DNA of 64,000 nucleotides from Pararhizobium arenae (GTDB lineage Bacteria > Pseudomonadota > Alphaproteobacteria > Rhizobiales > Rhizobiaceae). The translations under genes and the position numbers were made by a program. A model generated the notes under the pieces. The model was not told where the DNA came from. It did not search any database and saw nothing but the letters and a program-made list of their open reading frames with translations. This document shows positions 8,473 through 16,268 of this stretch, one piece after another (the stretch's first letter is position 1; each line of letters starts with the position of its first letter). Where the stretch lies: assembly GCF_001931685.1 (NCBI RefSeq), contig NZ_MOOY01000005.1, positions 193,106-257,105 of the forward strand. Direction: 5' to 3'.

Positions 8473-9912
8473 TCAGATGCCGCTCAGGCCATCAGAGCCG
8501 ATATAGGCGATACGCAGCATGTTGGTCGCGCCAGGCGTTCCGAGCGGCACACCGGCCGAGATGATCACACGATCGCCCGGTTTGCCGAACCCTTCGGCAG
8601 CGACGATGCGGCAGGCGCGGTTGACCATGTCATCGAGGTCGGTCGCGTCGCCCGTGACGACGCAGTGCAGGCCCCAGACCACCGACAGGCGGCGTGCGGT
8701 CTGGATGACGGGCGACAGGGCGAGGATCGGCACCTGCGGACGTTCACGCGCAGTGCGCAGGCCGGTGGTGCCGGACGAGGTGTAGCAGACGATGGCCGAA
8801 AGCTTCAGCGTTTCGGCGATCTGGTGGGCTGCGAGCGAAATGGCGTCGGCGCCGGTCGCTTCCGGCGGGGTGCGCTGGGCATAGATGATGCCGGAGTAAT
8901 GCGGATCGCGCTCGACCTTGCTGGCGATGGACGCCATGGTCGCAACGGACTCGACCGGATAGTCACCGGAAGCGGATTCGGCCGAGAGCATCACGGCATC
9001 CGCACCTTCGAACACGGCCGTTGCGACGTCGGAGACTTCCGCACGGGTCGGAACCGGGGCGGAGATCATCGATTCCAGCATCTGGGTTGCAACGACAACC
9101 GGCTTGCCGGCGCGGCGACATGCGCGGATCAGCTGCTTCTGCAGGCCGGGAACGGCTTCCAGCGGCATTTCGACACCAAGGTCGCCGCGCGCCACCATCA
9201 GTGCGTCGGAAAGCTCGATGATCTCGTCGATCCGTTCGATCGCCTGCGGCTTTTCGATCTTCGACATCAGGCCGACGCGGCCGCGCGAAACCTTGCGCAC
9301 TTCGGAAAGGTCTTCCGGGCGCTGGATGAAGGAGAGGGCCACCCAGTCGACTTCGTCGGTTTCCAGAACCGCATCAAGGTCGGCCCGGTCCTTTTCCGTC
9401 AGCGCGCCGACGCCAAGCAGCGTATCCGGCAGACTGACGCCCTTGCGGTCGGAAATCTTCGTGCCGGAAATGACCTTGCAGACGATCTTCTTGCCATCGG
9501 AGCTGACGGCCTCGAGATGCAGCTTGCCGTCGTCGATCAGCAGGCGGTGGCCGGCCTTCACGGCTTCCAGAATTTCCGGATGCGGCAGGTAGACGCGGGT
9601 GTTGTCACCCAGCGCTTCGTTGTTGTCGAGCGTAAAGGTCTGGCCGGGAACCAGATCGACCTTACCTTCCGCGAACTTGCCGACACGCAGCTTTGGACCC
9701 TGCAGGTCGGCGAGAATGCCGATCGGCCGGCCGCAGCGCGCCTCGACGTTGCGGATGCGCTTGATCAGCGTGCGCATCAGGTCGTGGCTGGCGTGGCTCA
9801 TGTTGATGCGGAAAAGATCGGCCCCTGCTTCATGAAGCTTCTGGATCATCTCCTCTTCGCCCGAGGCGGGGCCGAGCGTGGCGAGGATTTTGGCTTTTCT
9901 GTTCCGTCTCAT
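8473..9912 (-). CDS. pyk: pyruvate kinase
   Basis: A 479-residue enzyme converting phosphoenolpyruvate and ADP to pyruvate and ATP. It begins MRRNRKAKILATLGPAS, the usual N-terminus. It carries FRINMSHASHD, the ADLQGPKLRVG loop, the Mg2+/PEP-site segment IEKPQAIERIDEII, and MVARGDLGVEMP followed by the ATQMLESMI element. The start ATG at 9912 overlaps by one base the stop of the upstream DUF1036 gene (TGATG), so translation should be coupled. Open frame continues upstream of 9912, but that part is the DUF1036 gene in another frame. Confidence 0.97.
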   Translation of the reverse strand: MRRNRKAKILATLGPASGEEEMIQKLHEAGADLFRINMSHASHDLMRTLIKRIRNVEARCGRPIGILADLQGPKLRVGKFAEGKVDLVPGQTFTLDNNEALGDNTRVYLPHPEILEAVKAGHRLLIDDGKLHLEAVSSDGKKIVCKVISGTKISDRKGVSLPDTLLGVGALTEKDRADLDAVLETDEVDWVALSFIQRPEDLSEVRKVSRGRVGLMSKIEKPQAIERIDEIIELSDALMVARGDLGVEMPLEAVPGLQKQLIRACRRAGKPVVVATQMLESMISAPVPTRAEVSDVATAVFEGADAVMLSAESASGDYPVESVATMASIASKVERDPHYSGIIYAQRTPPEATGADAISLAAHQIAETLKLSAIVCYTSSGTTGLRTARERPQVPILALSPVIQTARRLSVVWGLHCVVTGDATDLDDMVNRACRIVAAEGFGKPGDRVIISAGVPLGTPGATNMLRIAYIGSDGLSGI

Positions 9913-10358
9913 CAATTTGGGCTCTCTTGTGTGCCGGGGGTATCGGAAAGCTGAACCATCCAGCTTCCCTGACGACCCGTGTCGTATTCCTTGAATCCCA
10001 TGCGCTGGAAGCCGCGTGCGAAGCAGTCCTGCACGCCGGTTATCTTGAACTCGTTTTCTGCGACACACATATTAATGTCGCCTGTCCAGCGGCCGCCACG
10101 GGCCGCATCTTCCGCATAAAGATAATAATAGCGCGATTGCAGTTCGCCTTCGATCAGCGTCGCGCAGGTCGTTGCCGGAACCTGCCACCAGCCTTCCGTG
10201 ATCCAGCCTTCCTTGGCGCGATACCCGATGGCGACGCCGACCAGATTCTGGGTACCGTTGCAGACGCGGAACTCGGCATGGGCCTCTTGCGGCATCAGGA
10301 GAGGCACGCCTCCGGCAAGCAGGAAAAACATCAGCGCCATCAGAAAACGGCGCGGCAT
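9912..10358 (-). CDS. exported DUF1036 protein
   Basis: A 148-residue protein: signal peptide (FLMALMFFLLAGGVPLL, cleavage near AHA-EF), then a DUF1036 domain with FRVCNGTQNLVGVAIGYR, EGWWQVPATTCATLI and YYYLYAEDA, and conserved Cys residues that may form disulfides. I chose the ATG at 10358 because it starts the signal peptide; a GTG at 10397 would add 13 polar residues. DUF1036 function is unknown. Its coupling to pyk by a one-base stop/start overlap suggests coordinated expression rather than a shared pathway. Confidence 0.85.
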   Translation of the reverse strand: MPRRFLMALMFFLLAGGVPLLMPQEAHAEFRVCNGTQNLVGVAIGYRAKEGWITEGWWQVPATTCATLIEGELQSRYYYLYAEDAARGGRWTGDINMCVAENEFKITGVQDCFARGFQRMGFKEYDTGRQGSWMVQLSDTPGTQESPN

Positions 10359-10581
10359 GGTGAACCTTTTGGAAGGATGGTCGGACACGGTTTCCACTGG
10401 GTCTCCGTTGCGATTTGTCGAGGCACTTTCTTGCGACGGTGCGGTTTGAAAGTCAACGAAAGTCTAATCGATTACATCGGGCTTTTTGTTGAACAGAAAC
10501 ATGAAAACCGGGCTTTTCCTTGCGATCCCCCTGATGGCATGTCATCAAATTTTCAGGAACGGCAAACACAGATAGCGGCAC

Positions 10582-11376
10582 ATGCAGGATACCCAGGCTT
10601 TTGAAATCATCGACGGTGATGCCACGCGCGGTCTCGTCGTTCTTGCCGATCACGCTACCAATCGCTTGCCACCGGAATATGGCAGTCTTGGCCTGCCCGC
10701 CAGCGCTTTCGCGCGTCACATCGCCTATGACATCGGGATCGAGGCGCTGACCCGTGGCCTCGCTGCCCGTTTGGGCGTTCCAGCGGTCATGAGCTGCTTT
10801 TCCCGCCTGCTGATCGACCCCAATCGCGGCGAAGACGATCCGACGCTGATCATGAAGATTTCCGACGGTGCGATCATCCCCGGCAACCATCCGATCACAT
10901 CGCAGGAATGGGAAAACCGCCTCAATCGCTTTCACCGGCCGTATCATCGCGCCGTGTCCGAAGTGATCGCGCGGGTTGGCGCCGAAAGCGGCAAGGCGCC
11001 GCTGGTCATTTCGCTTCATTCCTACACGCCGGCCTGGAAGGGTGTGCCCCGCCCGTGGCATGCGGCGGTTCTGTGGGACGGCGATCCTCGCGCCGTGCAT
11101 CCTCTGATAAAGGCGCTGGAGGCGCCGGGCGATGTGCTGATCGGCAACAACGAGCCTTACGACGGCGCACTGCGGGGCGATACGATGTACAGGCATTGCA
11201 TGGAAACCGGCATTCCCCATGCGCTGATCGAGGTACGGCAGGATCTGATCGGCGACGATGCCGGCGTCGCCGAATGGCAAAATCGGCTTGCCCCGATCCT
11301 TGACGATCTGAACGCTCGCCCCGATCTTCACGTTATCGAACGCCATCCTTCGCGCACCGGCGATTATGCCTTCTGA
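10582..11376 (+). CDS. N-formylglutamate amidohydrolase family protein
   Basis: A 264-residue member of the N-formylglutamate amidohydrolase family (HutG-like), zinc-dependent deformylases. Visible blocks: LVVLADHATNRLPPEYGSLGLP with the metal His, HIAYDIGIEALTRGLA, SRLLIDPNRGEDDPTLI, FHRPYHRAV, ISLHSYTP and LIEVRQDLIGDD. No hut genes are nearby, so histidine degradation is not implied; the substrate may be another N-acyl amino acid. It is followed after 14 nt by DUF1244. Confidence 0.9.
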   Translation: MQDTQAFEIIDGDATRGLVVLADHATNRLPPEYGSLGLPASAFARHIAYDIGIEALTRGLAARLGVPAVMSCFSRLLIDPNRGEDDPTLIMKISDGAIIPGNHPITSQEWENRLNRFHRPYHRAVSEVIARVGAESGKAPLVISLHSYTPAWKGVPRPWHAAVLWDGDPRAVHPLIKALEAPGDVLIGNNEPYDGALRGDTMYRHCMETGIPHALIEVRQDLIGDDAGVAEWQNRLAPILDDLNARPDLHVIERHPSRTGDYAF

Positions 11377-11390
11377 GGCAGGAGACCATC

Positions 11391-11684
11391 ATGAGCAATC
11401 CGCAGACCGAGTTTGAAGCCACCGCCTTTCGCCGCCTGGTCGCCCATCTGCGCGAGCGCAGCGACGTGCAGAACATCGACCTGATGAATCTGGCCGGCTT
11501 CTGCCGGAACTGCCTGTCGAACTGGTACCGCGAAGCGGCGAATGCCGCCGGTGTCGAGATGGACAAGGAGCAATCGCGCGAGATCGTCTACGGCATGCCC
11601 TATGAGGAATGGCGTCAGATGAACCAGCGCGAAGCGTCGCCGCAGCAGCAGGTGGCCTTCGAGCAGAACCGCCCCAAAGAATAA
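11391..11684 (+). CDS. DUF1244 protein
   Basis: A 97-residue cytosolic protein with the DUF1244 pattern [40 protein letters not shown] and a following YGMPYEEWR. The two Cys in CRNC are family-conserved. A structure of this family is known, but its function is not. It lies 14 nt after the amidohydrolase gene with a GGAG-type site (GCAGGAGACC), so it is probably in the same operon. Confidence 0.9.
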   Translation: MSNPQTEFEATAFRRLVAHLRERSDVQNIDLMNLAGFCRNCLSNWYREAANAAGVEMDKEQSREIVYGMPYEEWRQMNQREASPQQQVAFEQNRPKE

Positions 11685-11790
11685 GGCGATTTCGAGAATT
11701 GCGCGGTTTCCACTGCAATCTCCCTTGACCTCGCCCCGACTTCGCGGCAGGTCACAGCCTTCGAATTTCTATCCCCAGAAGGAGATCATC

Positions 11791-12054
11791 ATGTCGGATG
11801 CACACGGCGTCGCACGCGACCAGCTCCGCTCGTTCATCGAGCGCATCGAGCGCCTCGAAGAAGAAAAGAAGACCATCGCGGACGATATCAAGGACGTCTA
11901 CGGCGAAGCCAAGGGCACCGGCTTCGACACGAAGATCCTGCGCAAGGTCATCCAGATCCGCAAGCAGGATAAGGACGAGCGCATGGAACAGGAAGCGATC
12001 CTCGATACCTATCTCGCCGCGCTCGGCATGATCGACGCTCCGGACGCCGAATAA
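11791..12054 (+). CDS. gapR: GapR family nucleoid-associated protein (DUF2312)
   Basis: An 87-residue helical protein matching DUF2312/UPF0335: [45 protein letters not shown], then [13 protein letters not shown]. In Caulobacter GapR is an essential nucleoid protein that clamps overtwisted, AT-rich DNA ahead of polymerases and helps replication and the cell cycle. The start at 11791 follows AGAAGGAG; the open frame extends 22 codons upstream without the family signature. It is monocistronic or a distal gene of the DUF1244 unit, with a strong terminator just after it. Confidence 0.93.
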   Translation: MSDAHGVARDQLRSFIERIERLEEEKKTIADDIKDVYGEAKGTGFDTKILRKVIQIRKQDKDERMEQEAILDTYLAALGMIDAPDAE

Positions 12055-12068
12055 GCCATCACACCTCA

Positions 12069-12098
12069 CAAAAAAACCCGCCGCCGGCGGGTTTTTTT
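12069..12098. terminator. bidirectional Rho-independent terminator after gapR
   Basis: CCCGCC-GCC-GGCGGG stem-loop flanked by A6-7 on the left and T7 on the right, so it works in both directions. It separates gapR from the convergent DUF882 gene. Confidence 0.9.
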
Positions 12099-12129
12099 AT
12101 GCGTATCGCGCTCAGATCAGTTGATGCGA

Positions 12130-14007
12130 TCAATTGGTGTCGAAGCGCTTCACTTCCATGAAGTTGACAGCCGTGCCGCTGAAGCGGGCCGTATCGATCG
12201 CTCCCGGCGTCGTCTGAAAGCCAGCGGAATAAACGGTGGTCGGCGAGGCACGAAGCGTCTTGCTGACGAAGCGCGGCGCCTTCACCGGCTTGGAAAGCGT
12301 CGCCATGCGACCGGTGGTCAGCGCCCATTCGGAAATGATCTGCTGGGTCAGCTTCGGCTCGGTGCGCACGGAAGATGGTGCAGCGGCTGCCGCTTCCTGC
12401 TTGTCAGGGCGCTTGCCCTTTGCAGGCGCTTGGGCCGCGCCGTGAAAGACGTCGTCGAAAGCGGTTGCGCGGGTGTCGGCGGCTGACTGCGGCGCATAGG
12501 CGGCCAGTTCGACCGGTCGTTCCGTCGGGGTGGCAAGCGCGACCCGGGTTGCGGCCTTCGCCTCGACCGGCTCCTGCGCCAGCGCTTCGCCCTGCGGCTT
12601 TGCGTGTTCGACGAATTCGGGTACGGCCACGTAGGCTGCGGCCGCCGCCATCATAGCAGCTTCGCCAGCCGGGCGCATGGCCGGAACCGGCACGAAGCCC
12701 AGTGCCTCGGCATCCGCGTCCGTCGTCTCGGCAGAGGCGAGCAACATTTCGCTGCCCGCATCGCCATTCAGACCACGCGGTCCAAGCATCTGCGGCACGG
12801 GGATCTTGTAGCCGTTGAGATCGGCAAATTCGGGCTGGGTCTCTTCGACCGGCATGGCGGCGGCAAGCGCTTCCTGAGCCGGGTTCTGGGTCGGCGCGAC
12901 GAGCGCGACCGCAACGCCATCCTGGGCCGCCGGTTCCTTGAAGGCCGGACGCACGGCCGGAACCGGAGCCCTGACCTCTGTCTCGGCGAGCGCGACCTGC
13001 TGGTTTTCCGCGCCGATCACGCCTGCCAGAACGGGCTGCTGCTGTTGTTCGCTTGCGGCGGGTGCGGGCTTGGCGACCGGCTGTTCGTCGCCGCCGCCTT
13101 CGTCCGAGGCACCGCTGGCGATGGCTTCGGGTTCTTCATCCTCGTCGCCGCCCTGGCCGAACAGCATGGCAAACAGCGTCGCCTTGCGCTTGGTCGTGTC
13201 CTTGTCGCCCGGGCCCTTGGTGCCGCCGCCGGCAACCTCGATCGTCTTGTCGCCGACACGGCGCTTGTAGTCGGCCACAGCCAGTTCGTATCCGGGCAAC
13301 GGCTTGCCGTCGGAGGGAACATGCAGGGTCTTGCCATCGGGGAACAGGCGAACCAGGTCGTTGCGGTTCATGCGCGGCCAGGCGCGCACGCCGCCGACGT
13401 CCATATGAACGAAAGGTGAGCCGGAGGTCGGATAATAGCCGACGCCGCCCACCTGGAATTTCATGCCGATTTCACGCAGCGTCTTCAGCTTCACGTCGGG
13501 CAGGTAGAAGTCCATCGCCTTGCCGAGCATGTGCTGGCTCTTCTTGGCGACACCCTTGGAGCGCGAACGCAGCATGTTGTTGGTGGCCGGCGAGCGATAG
13601 GCGGAAACGACGTGGATGTAATCGCGTGATCCGCTCTTCTGGTAAACTTCCCAGATCAGGTCGAGCAGGCGGGGATCCATATTGGTCGGCTCGTTGCGGC
13701 GCCAGTCGCGCAGCATGCGGTTCACCTGTTGCAGGCCCTTCTGGTCGTAGCGGCCATTGCGCTTGTAGGTGATCTGCGCCTTTTCCTTGGTATGGATGAA
13801 ATAGATCTTCAGCGTGCGGGTCTGGCCGGCTGCTTCAACAGGCGGTACGAAACCCGGAGGTGTCACCATGGAAGCCGCGAGCAGAAGCGAAGCAAAAATG
13901 CGCGGCATCTTACGGGCAGCGCGGCCGCAAAAGTTGCGGAGCGCCGTGCCGTTGGGCTGTCTCAATCCGAACAAATTTTTCAAACCTGATCCCCGTCCGA
14001 CGGACAA
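12130..14007 (-). CDS. DUF882 (peptidase M15-like) exported protein with long low-complexity tail
   Basis: Up to 625 residues. After an N-terminal segment with a signal-peptide core (ASLLLAASMVTPP...VEA), residues about 60-230 hold the DUF882/YcbK-like domain: VSAYRSPATN, SQHMLGKAMDFYLP (SxHxxGxAxD zinc site) and FVHMDVG. Murein endopeptidase activity is expected from relatives. The remaining 390 residues are Ala/Pro/Glu-rich and low in predicted structure, ending in a short conserved-looking block (ISEWALTTGRMATLSKPVKAPRFV...). The start at 14007 is a TTG; an ATG at 13908 would leave a standard signal peptide and 592 residues, and I cannot decide between them. Confidence 0.8.
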   Translation of the reverse strand: MSVGRGSGLKNLFGLRQPNGTALRNFCGRAARKMPRIFASLLLAASMVTPPGFVPPVEAAGQTRTLKIYFIHTKEKAQITYKRNGRYDQKGLQQVNRMLRDWRRNEPTNMDPRLLDLIWEVYQKSGSRDYIHVVSAYRSPATNNMLRSRSKGVAKKSQHMLGKAMDFYLPDVKLKTLREIGMKFQVGGVGYYPTSGSPFVHMDVGGVRAWPRMNRNDLVRLFPDGKTLHVPSDGKPLPGYELAVADYKRRVGDKTIEVAGGGTKGPGDKDTTKRKATLFAMLFGQGGDEDEEPEAIASGASDEGGGDEQPVAKPAPAASEQQQQPVLAGVIGAENQQVALAETEVRAPVPAVRPAFKEPAAQDGVAVALVAPTQNPAQEALAAAMPVEETQPEFADLNGYKIPVPQMLGPRGLNGDAGSEMLLASAETTDADAEALGFVPVPAMRPAGEAAMMAAAAAYVAVPEFVEHAKPQGEALAQEPVEAKAATRVALATPTERPVELAAYAPQSAADTRATAFDDVFHGAAQAPAKGKRPDKQEAAAAAPSSVRTEPKLTQQIISEWALTTGRMATLSKPVKAPRFVSKTLRASPTTVYSAGFQTTPGAIDTARFSGTAVNFMEVKRFDTN

Positions 14008-14061
14008 CGTGTCCAGTGGCTGCCTTTGACTGTCAATTAAGGTAACAGCATGGCAAATATG

Positions 14062-14129
14062 CCACAGTCGTCACTTATCCTTATAATATAGTGAACGGAT
14101 CACTAACAAGGTCTAAACGACGACTGTGG
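14062..14129. repeat. 11-bp inverted repeat around an AT-rich promoter-like core
   Basis: CCACAGTCGTC at 14062-14072 is exactly repeated in inverted form at 14119-14129 (GACGACTGTGG). The 46-bp spacer contains TTATAATATAG, usable as a -10 element on either strand. It lies between the sigma-54 regulator stop and the DUF882 start, both on the minus strand. It could be a regulatory dyad or a large stem-loop. Confidence 0.5.
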
Positions 14130-14165
14130 AATATGACGGATCGTAATGATTCGTTATCCCTAGAT

Positions 14166-15710
14166 TTATGCGGCTTCGCTGAACGGATCGTCCGGATTGA
14201 TGCCGTAATCCTTGAGTTTCCGGTACAGCGTCGAGCGCCCGATGCCGAGCTTGCGCGCCACTTGGCTCATCTGGCCGCGATAGAATTTCAGCGCGAAGCG
14301 AATCAATTCTTCCTCGACATCGGCGAGTTTGCGAACATTTCCACCGCCATCGACACTGGAGATCGCATTGCCCGGTGAGGCGTCGGCCTCGCTCGCCGCG
14401 ACAGGTTTTTCGGCCGGACCGAAATCCGGATAGACCGGGGGCAGGGGCTGGGCGCCGACGATCGGCATCGCGGAAGGGCCGGATTCGCCCCAGCTGAAGC
14501 CGGTTTTTTCGGCCACGACATAGCCCGGGATCTGGGTTGCGATCTGCGGGAAATCCTTGACCGTCAGCTCGTTGCCTTCCGCGAGCACGACCGCGCGGAA
14601 GATCGCGTTCTCCAGCTGGCGGATGTTGCCCGGCCAGTCGTACGCGGTCAGCAGCGCCAGCGCGCCGGATGTCACGGTGAGCGGTGCGGGAAGCCCCTGC
14701 TCGGCAGAGAAGCGCTCGACGAAGGACCGTACCAGAACCGGCACGTCTTCCTTGCGCTTGCGCAGCGCCGGAATGGTGATCGGGAAAACGTTCAGGCGGT
14801 AATACAGGTCTTCGCGGAAGCGGCCTTCACGCACCTCGTTGATCAGGTCCTTGTTGGTGGCCGAAATCAGCCGGACATTGACCTTCTGCGGATGGCGGGC
14901 GCCGATGGTCTCGATCTCGCCCTGCTGCACCGCGCGCAGCAGCTTGACCTGCACTTCAAGCGGCAGGTCGCCGATTTCATCGAGGAACAGCGTGCCGCCA
15001 TCCGCATCGACGAACTTGCCGGTGTGCTTCTCGGTCGCGCCGGTGAAGGCGCCTTTCTCGTGACCGAAGAGAATGCTCTCGACAAGATTGTGCGGGATCG
15101 CGCCGCAATTGACCGTGATGAAGGGTCGGCTGTGGCGGTCGCTGGCGGCCTGGATGGCGCGTGCCACCATTTCCTTGCCTACGCCGGATTCGCCTTCCAG
15201 CACGATCGGAATATTCGACTGGGCGGCGCGGCGGGCAAGATCCAGCACGCGGATCATCGCGGGGCTTGCGGAAACGACATCGTCAAAGCCAACCGCCCCG
15301 GAACGCGACCGCTTTGCGGGGCGCTGGCGCGTCTCCTGATTTTCCATCTTCAGCGCATTGGTCAGCGCGACGGAAAGACGCTCGGGCGAAACCGGCTTCA
15401 CGACGAAATCGAAAGCGCCGGCCTGCATGGCGAGCACCACGGTTTCGATGCCGCCTTGTCCCGTCTGGACGATCACGGGAATATTGATGCCGCGTTCGGC
15501 GATCGCTTCCAGAAAGCCGTGGCCGTTCATTTCCGGCATCATCAGATCGAGCAGGATGGCGCTGATATTGCCGCGCTTGCGTTCCAGCAGCTCCAGACCG
15601 CTGCGACCGTTGTCGGCGATGTGGGCGATATGGCCCAGCCGCTCGATCATGTTGGTCAAAAGCCGACGCTGGACCGGATCATCATCAATGACAAGAATCT
15701 GTGACGTCAT
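14166..15710 (-). CDS. sigma-54 dependent response regulator (NtrC/DctD type)
   Basis: A 514-residue three-domain regulator. Receiver at about 1-120: ILVIDDD, phosphoacceptor Asp in [17 protein letters not shown] Lys. AAA+ domain at about 145-375: Walker [15 protein letters not shown] loop for sigma-54 contact, Walker [13 protein letters not shown] and the R-finger region. A Fis-type helix-turn-helix ends the protein ([24 protein letters not shown]). It activates sigma-54 promoters after phosphorylation. The start is at 15710 with GGAGG 6 nt upstream. No sensor kinase is adjacent, so it is an orphan here and its signal is unknown. Confidence 0.95.
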   Translation of the reverse strand: MTSQILVIDDDPVQRRLLTNMIERLGHIAHIADNGRSGLELLERKRGNISAILLDLMMPEMNGHGFLEAIAERGINIPVIVQTGQGGIETVVLAMQAGAFDFVVKPVSPERLSVALTNALKMENQETRQRPAKRSRSGAVGFDDVVSASPAMIRVLDLARRAAQSNIPIVLEGESGVGKEMVARAIQAASDRHSRPFITVNCGAIPHNLVESILFGHEKGAFTGATEKHTGKFVDADGGTLFLDEIGDLPLEVQVKLLRAVQQGEIETIGARHPQKVNVRLISATNKDLINEVREGRFREDLYYRLNVFPITIPALRKRKEDVPVLVRSFVERFSAEQGLPAPLTVTSGALALLTAYDWPGNIRQLENAIFRAVVLAEGNELTVKDFPQIATQIPGYVVAEKTGFSWGESGPSAMPIVGAQPLPPVYPDFGPAEKPVAASEADASPGNAISSVDGGGNVRKLADVEEELIRFALKFYRGQMSQVARKLGIGRSTLYRKLKDYGINPDDPFSEAA

Positions 15711-15926
15711 GGAAGCCTCCTGCTCACTGTTTCGACAACACGGCAACCCTCATGTGCCGCACGATGAGACATTCCTGTCACATGAGCCCTGAACATCCTC
15801 TTTTGAGAAATGCTCGCATTTTAACGAAGCCTAACAACGTTCACGGGAGGCAACACAACATCGCCAGATTTTTTTTGCCCCTCGTCCTGCCCCCAGCCAA
15901 GGAGAAGGAACGACAGAGTTTGCCGT
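15711..15926. other. intergenic leader upstream of the sigma-54 regulator
   Basis: About 215 bp with no convincing coding potential. An AT-rich stretch around 15810-15840 contains TTTTAACGAAGCC, which could hold the promoter of the divergent regulator. Nothing else is recognised before the palindromic repeat that begins at 15927. Confidence 0.4.
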
Positions 15927-16069
15927 ACCCCCCTCTGTCACTGTGTGACATCTCCCCCTCAAGGGGGGAGATCATTCTTTTCCTAGCCGGCTCCCGTGAT
16001 TGAAGCGAGAACCTGCCTCCTGCGATCTCCCCCCTTGAGGGGGAGATGCCCGACAGGGCAGAGGGGGGT
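15927..16069. repeat. 143-bp inverted intergenic repeat (family 1)
   Basis: The left arm begins ACCCCCCTCTGTC and includes ATCTCCCCCTC-AAGGGGGGAGAT. After a spacer of about 50 bp the right arm mirrors it: ATCTCCCCCCTTGAGGGGGAGAT, then GACAGGGCAGAGGGGGGT. Each arm also folds on itself. The same ACCCCCC...GGGGGGT dyad recurs at 24819-24851, so it is a dispersed rhizobial intergenic palindrome. The remaining 16070-16268 up to the pepF start holds the repeat flank (GGTGAAGGCTGCACC...) and nothing else I recognise. Confidence 0.8.
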
Positions 16070-16268
16070 GAAGGCTGCACCTTCAGAAGGTGCACCCCAT
16101 CAACCCTTCACACACTGTGAACAGCGCCTCCCGAGGCACATCACGTCTCGAAATCCGAAAGGAAATCGCCGTCAAAACCGGTTCCGGTTTCTGAAGTGAT
16201 AGGCTAGGGTCGCAACCCATCGCGCCGCTTTATCGAAGCGGAAGTGCCCCGAAACGAGAGTGAAAGCC

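Noticed and set aside
15826-15842. TTAACGAAGCCTAAC as a CtrA box
   Set aside because: The second half-site is shifted by one base relative to TTAA-N7-TTAA, so it is not a match.
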